Positions 26,001 through 34,351 of a DNA stretch of 64,000 nucleotides are shown here, piece after piece. Source of the DNA: Myxococcales bacterium. Its GTDB lineage: Bacteria; Myxococcota_A; Polyangia; Polyangiales; Ga0077539. The stretch covers positions 1 to 64,000 of the forward strand of contig JAAFIF010000007.1 of NCBI GenBank assembly GCA_013298625.1. The letters run 5' to 3'. Under the pieces are notes generated by a model that saw nothing but the letters and a program-made list of their open reading frames with translations, did not search any database and was not told the DNA's origin. Both the position numbers and the translations under genes were made by a program. Position 1 is the first letter of the stretch, and each line of letters opens with the position of its first letter.

Positions 26001-26822
26001 TTACTGGATGTCCGCTTGCGAGACGATCCCCAGCGTGTCGCTCGCGGGCATGTCGCTAGCGACGGCGTAGGCGATCCCGCGGCGCTCGGAGAGCACGACG
26101 GTGTACCCGCGCGCGTTGCCCACGTACGCGGGCTGGTTGTTCACGCGCACCGGCTGCAGTCCGTCCGTGTCGAACGCCCGCGGAAGCACGGCCGAGTCGA
26201 ACACGAACACCGTCACGCGGCGGCCGCCCACTTCGTAGTAGAGCGCCGCGGCCATACGATCGGACACGTTCGAGATCCGCGCGCCCACCAGCCTCGCGGG
26301 GACGCCTCGAAAGTGCACAGGCCGCACAGGAATATCCAAGCGCCCCGTGAAGAAGTTGGCCACTTGCGTCGGCTCGGACCCCGTCACTTCGACCGGAAGA
26401 TTGCGGGCGTGTCGCTGCGCGATGTCGTCGAGCAACGGCGGCATCATGGCCGCGCCTGCGACCGGCCCCGTGCCGTTGATCGAGCCGCGCCAGCCCGTAG
26501 CGAGAGCGATGGTGGTCATCGCGGCGCCTGCCAGCAAGAAGCCCGTCGCGTGCTTGCGGCGCGCGGTCGCGTGCTCGACCGAGGCCTTCTCTTGATCTTC
26601 TTCGTCGAGCGCCGCGAGCAGCCGCGAGCGCAACGACCCAGGAGCCGCGTGCCCTTCGCGAGACGCCGCGAGCGCACCCTTGATCGACCGAATCGCGTCC
26701 GCCTCTTCGCGGCACTCTTCACAACGCGCCAGGTGCGTCTCGACCATGAGAGCTGCACCTGGATCGAGCTCGCCATCGACCCAAGCATCGACGTAGCGCC
26801 GGGTCTCGTCGCACCCTTCCAT
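26001..26822 (-). CDS. anti-sigma factor, zinc-finger (zf-HC2) membrane protein
   Basis: A 273-residue protein that begins with a zinc-binding anti-sigma domain (H30, C34 and C37 in ETHLARCEECREEAD). A single membrane segment lies near residues 92-112 (GFLLAGAAMTTIALATG). The external domain is about 150 residues, with NVSDRMAAALYYEVGGRRVTVFV typical of such sensors. Its ATG overlaps the stop of the sigma gene by one base, so the two are made together. It would hold the sigma factor inactive at the membrane until an envelope signal arrives; the signal is unknown. Confidence 0.92.
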   Translation of the reverse strand: MEGCDETRRYVDAWVDGELDPGAALMVETHLARCEECREEADAIRSIKGALAASREGHAAPGSLRSRLLAALDEEDQEKASVEHATARRKHATGFLLAGAAMTTIALATGWRGSINGTGPVAGAAMMPPLLDDIAQRHARNLPVEVTGSEPTQVANFFTGRLDIPVRPVHFRGVPARLVGARISNVSDRMAAALYYEVGGRRVTVFVFDSAVLPRAFDTDGLQPVRVNNQPAYVGNARGYTVVLSERRGIAYAVASDMPASDTLGIVSQADIQ

Positions 26823-27460
26823 CAGCCGCTCGCCTCCTTCTTGCGATTGCGAAACGCATCGAGCGACAGCACATCGCCCTCGCTCTTCTTCTTCTGCTCG
26901 CCGCCGTGCGCGCCGAGCCCGAGCTTCGTCGCCACCGCTCGCCGCGCCCGGTGCAGCCGAGACATCACCGTCCCGATGGGACATCCCACGGCGTCGGCGA
27001 TCTCGCGGTACGTCAGCCCCTCGACGTCCGCCAAGATCAACACCGCCCGAAACTCCTCGGGGACCTCGTCCAACGCCTTCAGCACCGCCCCTTCGAGCAG
27101 CGCTCTCTCGGCGAGCCGCTCGGGCTCGCGGTTGGGCGCCATCGTCGCCATGCCCATCCACCCGTCGGACACCGGGTCGCCCTCGCCCAGCGCGCGCATC
27201 TGCGAATCCAACGTCTGCCGTCGGTACTTCGAGAAGAACACGTTGGTCAGCACCTTCAAGAGCCACGCCCTGAAGTTGGTCCCCGCTTCGTAGTGATCGA
27301 AGAAGCGGTACGCCTTCAAGACCGCGTCTTGCACCAGGTCGTCCGCGTCCGACCCGCTGCGAGTCAGCCGCAACGCCGTGCGGTGCAGGGCGTCGAGGTG
27401 CGGCATGAGCTCGGCTTCGAATCGCCGTCGCCGTGTCGGATCGTCGGTAGGGCTCGCCAT
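26822..27460 (-). CDS. ECF-type RNA polymerase sigma factor
   Basis: A 212-residue group 4 sigma factor. Region 2 is LHRTALRLTRSGSDADDLVQD through FRAWLLKVLTN, split by the usual insert. Region 4 is EEFRAVLILADVEGLTYREIADA followed by GTVMSRLHRARR. A basic tail follows. The start at 27460 gives MASPTDDPTRR. It is translationally coupled to the anti-sigma gene downstream; such pairs are usually autoregulated, but I could not fix the promoter sequence. Confidence 0.95.
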   Translation of the reverse strand: MASPTDDPTRRRRFEAELMPHLDALHRTALRLTRSGSDADDLVQDAVLKAYRFFDHYEAGTNFRAWLLKVLTNVFFSKYRRQTLDSQMRALGEGDPVSDGWMGMATMAPNREPERLAERALLEGAVLKALDEVPEEFRAVLILADVEGLTYREIADAVGCPIGTVMSRLHRARRAVATKLGLGAHGGEQKKKSEGDVLSLDAFRNRKKEASG

Positions 27461-27531
27461 CGGTGGGGTCTGTCTCCGTCCGATTGGTCTTACGCACCCG
27501 GACAGGCGGTTCAACCCCCCTGGGCGAACGC

Positions 27532-28200
27532 TTATTCCTTACGGGCCGAGGACTTCTCTCCGAGGCGCTGCTCGAGCTCTTCGACCCGCTGGGACAGGCG
27601 CTTCACTTCGGCCGCGAGCTTCTCGATCTGGCTCGCCGGCGAGACGCCCTCGAACACCTTGCGGGCGCGCTCGTCCACCGCGGCGCTCCACTCGGCGAAG
27701 CTGGCCTTCGACTGCTCGACGAGCTTCTCGAACTTGCCCGGCTCGTGCTCTTTGCCCTCTTTGCCCGACGCTTCAGCGGCCGGCGCTTCGGCCACAGGCT
27801 CGGCTGCGGGCGCAGCTTCAGCGGGCTCGGCCGGGGGAGCGTCCCCGTCCTTGCGCAGCATCTTGCCCACAGGCCCCTCGCGAAAAAACTCGCTGAGCTT
27901 CTCGCCCGACGTGTGGATCAGGTCCTTCAGCGCCGACAACGGAAGGGCGCGCGACTGCTTGCGCTCTTCTTCGTACAGGATTTGCGCGAGCGTCACGCTC
28001 GTCAGGTCCTCTTTGGTGTTGTTGTCGATGATCCTGACGTCCTCGCCGTTGCGCACGAGCACGGCGATCTGCGGGAGCGTCACGTACCGGCTCTCGACCG
28101 TGTCGTAGAGCTTGCGGTTCGAGTAGCGCTTGACGATTCGCGGCTGCGTGGTGGCTTCGTTGGTGGTCGAAGGCGCGACCGAAGGTGGGTTCGTCGTCAT
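27532..28200 (-). CDS. polyhydroxyalkanoate synthesis regulator-like DNA-binding protein
   Basis: A 222-residue protein. Residues 20-80 match the PHB/PHA accumulation regulator DNA-binding domain (IVKRYSNRKLYDTVESRYVT, DVRIIDNNTKEDLTSVTL). A Pro/Ala/Glu-rich linker follows and then a C-terminal phasin-like coiled coil (SQIEKLAAEVKRLSQRVEEL). In other bacteria PhaR binds both DNA and PHA granules; no PHA synthase is in the window. The start at 28200 is preferred because the longer frame adds unrelated residues. Confidence 0.87.
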   Translation of the reverse strand: MTTNPPSVAPSTTNEATTQPRIVKRYSNRKLYDTVESRYVTLPQIAVLVRNGEDVRIIDNNTKEDLTSVTLAQILYEEERKQSRALPLSALKDLIHTSGEKLSEFFREGPVGKMLRKDGDAPPAEPAEAAPAAEPVAEAPAAEASGKEGKEHEPGKFEKLVEQSKASFAEWSAAVDERARKVFEGVSPASQIEKLAAEVKRLSQRVEELEQRLGEKSSARKE

Positions 28201-28375
28201 GGGCTCAGCTCCCGCTCCTACACCCGCCAACACCGCTGTGTTGCCGGATATCTCTCGGTGTTTGCACTCCGTGTCGCCCCGCGTCAAGGCAAACCCCCCG
28301 AGCGCAGCGGCCGGTTGCGTCGCGAGCCCCGCCGTGGTCGGGCGGCGCGCGCGGTGGCACACTGCTCTTCGTTCG

Positions 28376-29053
28376 ATGGAGCGAAGCGCGATCGACGCGT
28401 TGATTCACCGGGTCTCGTCGGTCAGCGACCGCGCGGCACGCGTTCGATTGCTGAGCGAGCAGCGGGCGTCGTTCAGCGAAGACGACTGGGCCGAGTTCGA
28501 GCGCGAGCTCGTCACCCGCGCGGGCCTTCGCGACGAGCGCGCGCAGCACGTCCTGCTCGCGCTCACCGAAGCCGAAGCAGAGAAGCGCACGGTCCGCCGC
28601 GGCGTGATCAGCACCCCCGAAGCCGACTGGGGGACGGGCCGTCCCCTCACGCTCGGCGAGCGAAAGACCCTCGCGCGCAACTCCGATCGCAAGCTGCTCG
28701 ACCGCGCCCTGCGCGACGCGCACCCCGACGTAATCTCCGAAGTCCTGCGAAATCCCAGGGTGACCGAGGCCGACGTCGCGCGCATGTGCGCCTCGCCCAA
28801 GACCCGCCCCGAGGTCCTCGCCCGCGTCCTCGCCTCGCCCAAATGGGCCGCGCGCATCCGCGTTCGCAACGCCGTCGCGCAGAACCCGACGACCCCGCCG
28901 CTGCTCGCGCTCTCGCTCGTCGCGATGCTCGACCGCTCGGAGCTCCGCGAGATCGCCGCCAACGAGCGCATCGCCGCGAGCGTCCGCGCGAGGGCGATCG
29001 AGATCCTGCGACGCCTGCCGCCCACGCCCGAGCCCGATCCCACGCAGCATTGA
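28376..29053 (+). CDS. leucine-rich-repeat-variant/HEAT-like helical protein
   Basis: A 225-residue soluble protein. Its second half shows short helical repeats of the LRV/HEAT type (NSDRKLLDRALRDAHPDVIS, EVLRNPRVTEADVARMCASP, and PEVLARVLASPKWAARIRVR), each about 20-24 residues and built around NP or SP turns. Such repeats bind proteins. There is no signal peptide. It is divergent from the PHA-regulator-like gene, with 175 bases between the starts. Function unknown. Confidence 0.8.
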   Translation: MERSAIDALIHRVSSVSDRAARVRLLSEQRASFSEDDWAEFERELVTRAGLRDERAQHVLLALTEAEAEKRTVRRGVISTPEADWGTGRPLTLGERKTLARNSDRKLLDRALRDAHPDVISEVLRNPRVTEADVARMCASPKTRPEVLARVLASPKWAARIRVRNAVAQNPTTPPLLALSLVAMLDRSELREIAANERIAASVRARAIEILRRLPPTPEPDPTQH

Positions 29054-29122
29054 GCGGCCGCGCCGGCGGGGTGCGGATCGTGCGGGCGGCGAGCGAAGGG
29101 CGCGGCGCGCACCGGCGCTTGG

Positions 29123-29612
29123 AGTGAGCGAAGGGTGCGCGGCCCCCACCCGCGCTGAAACGAGTGAGCGAAGGGTGCGGGGCCCCCACCCGCGCTACCG
29201 CGCGCCCCGCCCCCGCGCAGAGCGCAAGGGCGGCGGCTCTGCATGGTGAATCGTCAGGAAAAATACTGGCAGAGTTGATCGAAAAAGCCCTTGCTCTGCA
29301 AGGGCATGGCAGCGAGCAGCGAGCGGAGCTTCGTCGATACGAGCGCGATCTCGTCACCAGCAGCGTGTTGTCTGCCGTTGAGTGATGAGCAGCGATTGTG
29401 GTCAATCGAGTTGCTTCGATCGAGCAGGCTGAGAGCCCTTGCAGAGCAAGGGCCTTCACGATCAACTCTGCCAGACTATTCCCTCACGATTCACCATGCA
29501 GAGCCGCCGCCCTTGCGCTCTGCGCGGGGGCGGGGCGCGCGGTAGCGCGGGTGGGGGCCCCGCACTCTTCGCTCGCTGCCCCCGCACTCTTCGCTCGCTG
29601 CCCCCCACCCTT
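29123..29612 (+). repeat. long palindromic repeat, copy C (centre reversed)
   Basis: Arms as in copies A and B (inner edges near 29280 and 29460), but the central 180 bases read in the opposite direction: here GGCAGCGAGCAGCGAGCGG comes first and the CAGGCTGAGAGCCC side last. The whole element is therefore inserted the other way round, or its centre has inverted between the arms. It lies between two convergent genes and fills 29054-29615 with no gene visible. Confidence 0.88.
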
Positions 29613-29615
29613 CGC

Positions 29616-30386
29616 TCACTGAAAAAACGCGGCGCCGACCCCGCGATTCTCGCGCATCGAAGGCAGCAGAAACGAGAAGCGCTGGTAGCCGCCCGAGGTG
29701 TCCACCACCACGACCTCGCGCACGAGAAAGCTCGTCGCCTCGACGGCGATCGTCATCGACGCAAGCGCGGGGTGCGGCTGCCGCGGAAGCAGATCGACCA
29801 CGAAGAACACACGCGGCGCTCCAGGGACGGGCGGTCGCATCGTCGCTCGAAAGTCCCCGACCAGCGTCGCGGTCCCCGTCATGAACGCAAACGCCGCGGC
29901 GAGCTCGGACTGCGCCACCGGAACGACCTGCGGCGCAGGCAGCGTGCGGCTCTGGACGCGCACCGTGGCGCCGTTGCACACGACGCGAAATCCGGGGCGA
30001 GAGATGTGGTCCCAGTGCATCCGTCCTCCAGCGGCGAACCACACGACGCCGTTCGTGCGCGACGTGAGCGAGCGCGAGCCGTTGGCGACGTCCAGGCCGA
30101 ACTCGACGCCGAAATCCGTCATCGTTCGATAGCGAGCGTCCACGTTGGCCAGGATCTGCTCGACGCGCAGAGGCCCATCGGTCCCCACCGCTCCGGCGAG
30201 CGGAACGGCGGGTCCCTCGTACACCAACGCCTCCACCACGGCGCTGCCCGCGCTCGACCGCGGCTGAGCCGCGTTTGGCGCCGGCAGCGTGAAGCGACTC
30301 GGGCGCGTCTGCGAAGCCCCAGCGCTCCCAGCGCAGCCCGCGAGGGTCAACCAACACAGCGATCGCGCGAATCGAAGCTCCGCCAT
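29616..30386 (-). CDS. LolA-like outer-membrane lipoprotein carrier domain protein
   Basis: A 256-residue protein with a lipoprotein signal (SLCWLTLAGC). The central and C-terminal parts have the LolA/DUF4292-like pattern of beta strands: RYRTMTDFGVEFGL, GGRMHWDHISRPGFRVVCNG, MTGTATLVGDFRA, and the late strand RFSFLLPSMRENRGVGAAFF. Classic LolA is soluble and periplasmic; a lipobox would anchor this one. Assignment is by fold pattern only. It starts five bases after the stop of the small membrane-protein gene, so the two form a unit. Confidence 0.75.
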   Translation of the reverse strand: MAELRFARSLCWLTLAGCAGSAGASQTRPSRFTLPAPNAAQPRSSAGSAVVEALVYEGPAVPLAGAVGTDGPLRVEQILANVDARYRTMTDFGVEFGLDVANGSRSLTSRTNGVVWFAAGGRMHWDHISRPGFRVVCNGATVRVQSRTLPAPQVVPVAQSELAAAFAFMTGTATLVGDFRATMRPPVPGAPRVFFVVDLLPRQPHPALASMTIAVEATSFLVREVVVVDTSGGYQRFSFLLPSMRENRGVGAAFFQ

Positions 30387-30391
30387 CAACG

Positions 30392-30724
30392 TCACCTCTG
30401 CACCCTCACGATTTCGACCAGCACGAACAGCACGGGCGAGACACCCAGCCACGTTTCACCAGCGATGCGAAAGGGCGAACGCCACATCGAGCGTCGAAGC
30501 GGAACGCGCGCCATGAAGCAAGTGAACAACGCGACGAGCAACAGGCTCACCCATCCGACGCGATCCCAGCGCCGCGCACAAATCCCGAACACGAGTCCAG
30601 TCCAGCCGCCGCCCACATAAACCATCAAGTTCTTGGGCCACAGCGTCTCGACGCGCGAAAGGATGCACAGCAAGAGCAGTGGCAACGTGTACGCGGCTGC
30701 GAGCCCGAGCAGAAATCGCGTCAT
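30392..30724 (-). CDS. small membrane protein
   Basis: A 110-residue protein with about four hydrophobic segments (near residues 3-22, 33-50, 58-73 and 90-107) and basic loops. I recognise no family. It is the likely first gene of a two-gene unit with the LolA-like lipoprotein. A remnant of the palindromic repeat family lies just upstream (30790-30870). Confidence 0.7.
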   Translation of the reverse strand: MTRFLLGLAAAYTLPLLLLCILSRVETLWPKNLMVYVGGGWTGLVFGICARRWDRVGWVSLLLVALFTCFMARVPLRRSMWRSPFRIAGETWLGVSPVLFVLVEIVRVQR

Positions 30725-30789
30725 GCATGCTGTCCCAGGAGAACGGAGCGCATTGGGCAGTGATCAAGCATCGTGCGCGGCGAGCGGCG

Positions 30790-30870
30790 CGAAGGCGCGC
30801 TCTGCATGATGAATCGTCGAAATGAGACTCTCGAAGTGAATCGTAAGCATGATCGCTCTGCAAGCCGTTC
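30790..30870 (+). repeat. remnant of the palindromic repeat family
   Basis: The motif CTCTGCATGATGAATCGTCG, followed after a spacer by GAATCGTAAGCATGATCGC and CTCTGCAAGC, matches the inner part of a left arm and the first small palindrome of copies A-D in decayed form. The GC-rich outer modules and the right arm are absent. It lies in the 217-base gap 30725-30941, which otherwise holds nothing recognisable. Confidence 0.5.
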
Positions 30871-30941
30871 GCTGCAGGCGCTGCTCGGCTTTGCGCCAAC
30901 ACGGATGCCAGGGTATCGCTGGCCCTGACGACCCAGCCCAT

Positions 30942-31544
30942 CTACGGCCCGTAGAGCGCGGCCACGTCCGCGGCGGTCCATTCGCGACGCAGCACTTGCG
31001 AATCGAGCTCGATGCGCACGCCGCGCGCCCAGCGCTCGCGGTGCAGCGCGCTCACCGGGGCTTCGACCGAGTGTTGCACCATGAGCTGCAGGATGCGGCG
31101 CTCGACAGGAACGAAGGGGATCTCGACGCCGCCGTAGCGCTCGGGGAGCTCGAGCCATCGACACGCAACACCACCGGTGTGCTGCCGAAGCCTCAAGAAG
31201 CACAGCGCGTCGAGCGGGTCCGGGTCTGCCCAGAAGCACACTTCGCTGGGGTTCAGCCAGGACACGAGCTGCTCGAACACCGCAGCCCGCTCGGGGCCCA
31301 TCAACGCCGGCACCCTGACGATCGCGCCCGTGATGGACGCGGGGCTCTGCAAGAGCGCGTTGATCGCGCAGTTCTTCCAGCACACGGTCATCCGTCGCCC
31401 GGCGCCCGTGACCCCGTCGCGCGGAACGATCGACACGTCCCACCCGTCGCCGTCGAACAGCCCGTCGTCACCCGGCTCCGGATCGCGCGGAAGCCGCTCG
31501 ATGTCCGCCCAGAAGTCGGCCATGCGTGAAGCGTCCGTCGTCAT
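30942..31544 (-). CDS. hypothetical protein
   Basis: A 200-residue cytosolic-looking protein with no recognised domain. It contains MTVCWKNCAINALLQSPASI and an acidic start (ERLPRDPEPGDDGLFDGDGW). The C-terminus WTAADVAALYGP resembles a short helix-turn. The ATG at 31544 overlaps the stop of the preceding lipoprotein gene by four bases (ATGA), so they are coupled. Another possible start is the ATG at 31523. Confidence 0.7.
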   Translation of the reverse strand: MTTDASRMADFWADIERLPRDPEPGDDGLFDGDGWDVSIVPRDGVTGAGRRMTVCWKNCAINALLQSPASITGAIVRVPALMGPERAAVFEQLVSWLNPSEVCFWADPDPLDALCFLRLRQHTGGVACRWLELPERYGGVEIPFVPVERRILQLMVQHSVEAPVSALHRERWARGVRIELDSQVLRREWTAADVAALYGP

Positions 31545-32047
31545 GGGCTCTGCCACCGGGCGCGCTCGATGTAGCCGCGGAGGCGGGGGGCGTCGCGGTT
31601 CCATTCGGATTCGGGGGCGGTGACGTCGACGGCGACCCATCGAGGCGTGGCGGGAACCAGCCACGTCATGCGACGAAACGCCCGCCCGCGCCACTCGATC
31701 ACCGCGTCTTCAGCGAGCGCGGGGCGGGCGCCGAGAGCGCCTTCGCGAAGGGACGAGCTGCGCGCGGTCGCGGTCAGCTCGCGCATCCGTGCGAAGCGCG
31801 GCTGCAGCGACGCGATCGCGAACGGCGCGCTCGGCCCGGGCTCGAACGACTGAACGTCGATCCACGCCGCGCCCCACGCCGCCGCCGTGAGCTTGTGCTT
31901 GTGGCCGAGCGTCTGCGTCGCGTGCTCTTCGCTCCACTCGAAGCACAGCGTCTCCACGCAGTGCTGCCGCGGCGCCTCTCGGCAAGCGAGCGCACTGAGC
32001 GCCACAAGCGCGGCGAGCCAACGGGAGGTGTTCAAGGGAGCCCCCAT
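31541..32047 (-). CDS. small lipoprotein, unknown function
   Basis: A 168-residue lipoprotein with signal and lipobox (SRWLAALVALSALAC). The mature part begins with a Cys pair (REAPRQHCVETLCFEW) and has a beta-rich body (AFRRMTWLVPATPRWVAVDV). No known family. It overlaps the preceding 70-residue frame by 16 bases and the following gene by 4 bases, giving a tight three-gene chain. Confidence 0.72.
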   Translation of the reverse strand: MGAPLNTSRWLAALVALSALACREAPRQHCVETLCFEWSEEHATQTLGHKHKLTAAAWGAAWIDVQSFEPGPSAPFAIASLQPRFARMRELTATARSSSLREGALGARPALAEDAVIEWRGRAFRRMTWLVPATPRWVAVDVTAPESEWNRDAPRLRGYIERARWQSP

Positions 32048-32244
32048 TCGAGGTCGATCGGGATCTGGGTGAAGAGCTGCGCGCGCTCGATGCGGTCCTG
32101 CATCGCGCGGTCGAACGCCGGCGGGAGGATCGCGGAAGTGGGGATTGGGGACGTGGGCGGCGGGCGTTGGGCGTGGGTGAAATTTGTTACTCCCACCACG
32201 CACAGAGTGGCTGCGCCGACACGCAAGCAAGATCGTAGTCGCAA
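32032..32244 (-). CDS. possible small secreted protein
   Basis: A 70-residue frame with a fair signal peptide (VGAATLCVVGVTNFTHAQ) and a short mature tail. The first codon would be TTG (32244-32242), since no ATG fits before the signal, which weakens the call. In its favour are the 16-base overlap with the lipoprotein gene and the absence of any other coding signal on this stretch. The product may be a short peptide or the frame may be spurious. Confidence 0.35.
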   Translation of the reverse strand: MRLRSCLRVGAATLCVVGVTNFTHAQRPPPTSPIPTSAILPPAFDRAMQDRIERAQLFTQIPIDLEWGLP

Positions 32245-32317
32245 TGAACGCTTCCTCGTATTGCACTCAACTCAGTCGAGCTAAACCACGGAGTGTATTC
32301 GAAAAGCTGAAAAATCA

Positions 32318-32737
32318 CTATTCAGCAAAACTGCGAAAGACCCGCCACAACACCGCAACAGTGACAAGGATCACCAACTCTAGCAGTACACGTAGAACGC
32401 GCCCGCGGACTGCGGTGACCACCCTGTATGCAAGAGAGGATCGATCGCCTCGAAACTTACGGCCAGCCACCACAGCGCTTCCCAATCGAATCAATAGAGC
32501 CAACAGTAGCCAGCCCGAGAGGACCGCCACGGGGTTCGACGGAAAGCACAGAATAGCCAGCAAAAACAGCGAATTACTCGCACAGGACTCCACCGCCGTG
32601 CGCTCTGAAGCCCAATTAAACTCCGCTGGCCGAACGGCGAACGCTTCAGTTGGCGTACTATCGACAGCAGCCATGCGAAACAGCGAGAACAATACGATCC
32701 CGAACGCAAGCGGGAGCAGCACAGCGGGACTGAGCAC
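32318..32737 (-). CDS. multi-spanning membrane protein, candidate immunity protein for the adjacent Rhs tip
   Basis: A 139-residue protein with three to four hydrophobic segments (SPAVLLPLAFGIVLFSLF, NSLFLLAILCF, AVLSGWLLLALLIRLGSAV, LLELVILVTVAVLWRVF). The DNA here is clearly poorer in G+C than its neighbours and uses AT-ending codons, a sign of recent transfer. It lies 21 bases after the rhs stop on the same strand, where Rhs/CDI systems place immunity genes. A membrane immunity protein would fit a membrane-targeting toxin. This is inference from position and topology. Confidence 0.65.
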   Translation of the reverse strand: MLSPAVLLPLAFGIVLFSLFRMAAVDSTPTEAFAVRPAEFNWASERTAVESCASNSLFLLAILCFPSNPVAVLSGWLLLALLIRLGSAVVAGRKFRGDRSSLAYRVVTAVRGRVLRVLLELVILVTVAVLWRVFRSFAE

Positions 32738-32758
32738 TTTACCAGCCTCTCGATCTTG

Positions 32759-33805
32759 TCAAAATGCGGGTTGACGCTGCAATAGTCCGGCACCAAGCGG
32801 GAGCAAACTCGGCGCCACGGCACAAGCTACCGCCGCTGCGGTACCGATACCTGAACACTTCAGCACACAAGGCGAGACGATAACATTCAGACAACGGTAG
32901 TAGTGTTCAGCGTCGTCGCGTGGAGCGGCCCTCGGCTGTGGCTCATTTGGCCGTTCGGGTACCCAGCCAGTTCTGGGAACACGCACACCCGAAAAGTTCC
33001 CGGTAAGCTGCTCGCTCCAAGTAGGAGATCTTCCCAGACACGTGGTCATGAAGTGTAGATTCTTTCTCATGCAATATGGAATGCAAACAGTACCCAGCGG
33101 GTTAGCACCCAACACGAGCCACCACGCTGCTTCTGCTGAGTTTCCAGTCGGATCCGTGAACTGAGTGGGATTTAGCAATGCATACGCCGAAAACGGATCT
33201 GCCGTCACCGATCGACGCCACATCGGCTCCACCGCCGTGTACGCGCCGGCGCTGGGGTCCATCGTGCGCGCGTGGTTGCCCAAGAGCGGCGTCGAGAGCT
33301 GGTCGCCGTTCCACAGCGTGAACTGGGTGTCGACGTCCTCCCACTGACCCGGAAAGCGCAGACGCACGGGGACCGCGTTCTGCTGCACCGGCGCGCTCGC
33401 CATGAACGGCTCCCGCGGCGCGCGATAGGTCACCGTCGGAGAACCCATGCCCACTTCCACGCTCACGCCGATGCGCGGCGTCCCGAGGTGGTCGGCGTAC
33501 AAGAACGAACGGTCGACTTCGGACCAGCCGTTGTCCAGCGCCATGCGAAACACCGGCTCGCCGTCGGCGTAGAAGAGCATCTCGTCGCGCACGGTTCCGC
33601 CGCTGTAGTGGCGGACGCCGATGAGCTTGTCCTCGTCGTCGTACACGAACCAGCTCTCGGTCACCGTCCCACTGGGGGCCGTCGTGCGCGTGAACATCCG
33701 ACGGCCGCGGTGGTCGTTGGCGCTCGTGTAGTACGCGTAGCCGCGCCCACGCAGCTGACGTCCGCGGGCGTGGCTCGCTTTGCGTCGAGAGCTGCGCAAC
33801 ATCCG
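32759..33805 (-). pseudogene. 5'-truncated rhs gene with C-terminal polymorphic-toxin tip
   Basis: The frame encodes the end of an Rhs/YD-repeat protein: the Tyr-Asp repeat ESWFVYDDEDKLIGVRHYSGG, the core region ADHLGTPRIGVSVEV, and the core-terminating NPTQFTDPTGNSAE. After this point about 120 residues of unrelated sequence follow (Cys-rich, hydrophobic end SPCVLKCSGIGTAAAVACAV), the usual position of a variable toxin tip. The base composition drops across the tip. Upstream of 33780 the frame runs directly into repeat copy D, so the signal peptide and nearly all repeats of a normal 1000+ residue Rhs are missing. A later start at 33697 could still make a fragment. Confidence 0.75.
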
Positions 33806-34161
33806 TTGCGCGGCCCCCACCCGCGCTTCCGCGCGCCCCGCCCCCGCATAGCGAGGGCGGCGGCTCTGCATGATGAAGAGCCTGCCAATAGACTGGTCAG
33901 GTTGATCGCAAAGGCCCTTGCTCTGCAAGGGCGAGCCTGCGAGCAACGGCCGGCGCTCCGACGAAACGAGCGCGAGCTCGTCGCCGGTGTCACGTCGCGA
34001 GCAGCGAGCGCGTTCGATCGAGGAGCGCGAGCGCCCTTGCAGAGCAAGGGCCATCACACTTAACTCTGCCAGACCATTTCCCGACGATTCACCGTGCTGA
34101 GCCGCCGCCCTTGCGCTTTGCGCGGGGGCGGGGCGCGCGGCAGCGCGGGTGGGGGCCGCGT
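33806..34161 (+). repeat. long palindromic repeat, copy D (diverged, shorter)
   Basis: A more diverged copy: one outer GCGCGGCCCCCACCC module per side, shortened arms, CTCTGCATGATGAAG in place of the usual boundary, then CCCTTGCTCTGCAAGGG and CCCTTGCAGAGCAAGGG with a centre resembling the copy C orientation. It lies exactly where homology to Rhs stops, so either its insertion or recombination at it removed the 5' part of the rhs gene. 34162-34351 has no recognisable gene. Confidence 0.82.
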
Positions 34162-34351
34162 GCCCGATGCTGCGCCGCTCTCGACGCGACCCGAGCCGCA
34201 CTCTTGCCCGAGCGCCGGCGAACAACGAGTCGTTTGAGGCCCTTGCGGAATCGCTGCTATGCTCGACGACGACACGGGGGCCAGCTCGCCCCATCGAAAG
34301 ACCACGTCGCTCGCGGTCCAACGGAATCCCCTTCGTTCGTTGCACGAGACC

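Noticed and set aside
27461..27531. ECF sigma autoregulated promoter upstream of the sigma gene
   Set aside because: A TTGAACC ... CGTAAG pair is present, but the spacing is about three bases too short for the usual GAAC-N16-CGT form.
20222..34161. Protein-coding frames within the palindromic repeats (products beginning MQSRRPCALRGGG or similar)
   Set aside because: They recur only because the repeat recurs, end at varying points and are low-complexity; both arms give them in opposite directions.
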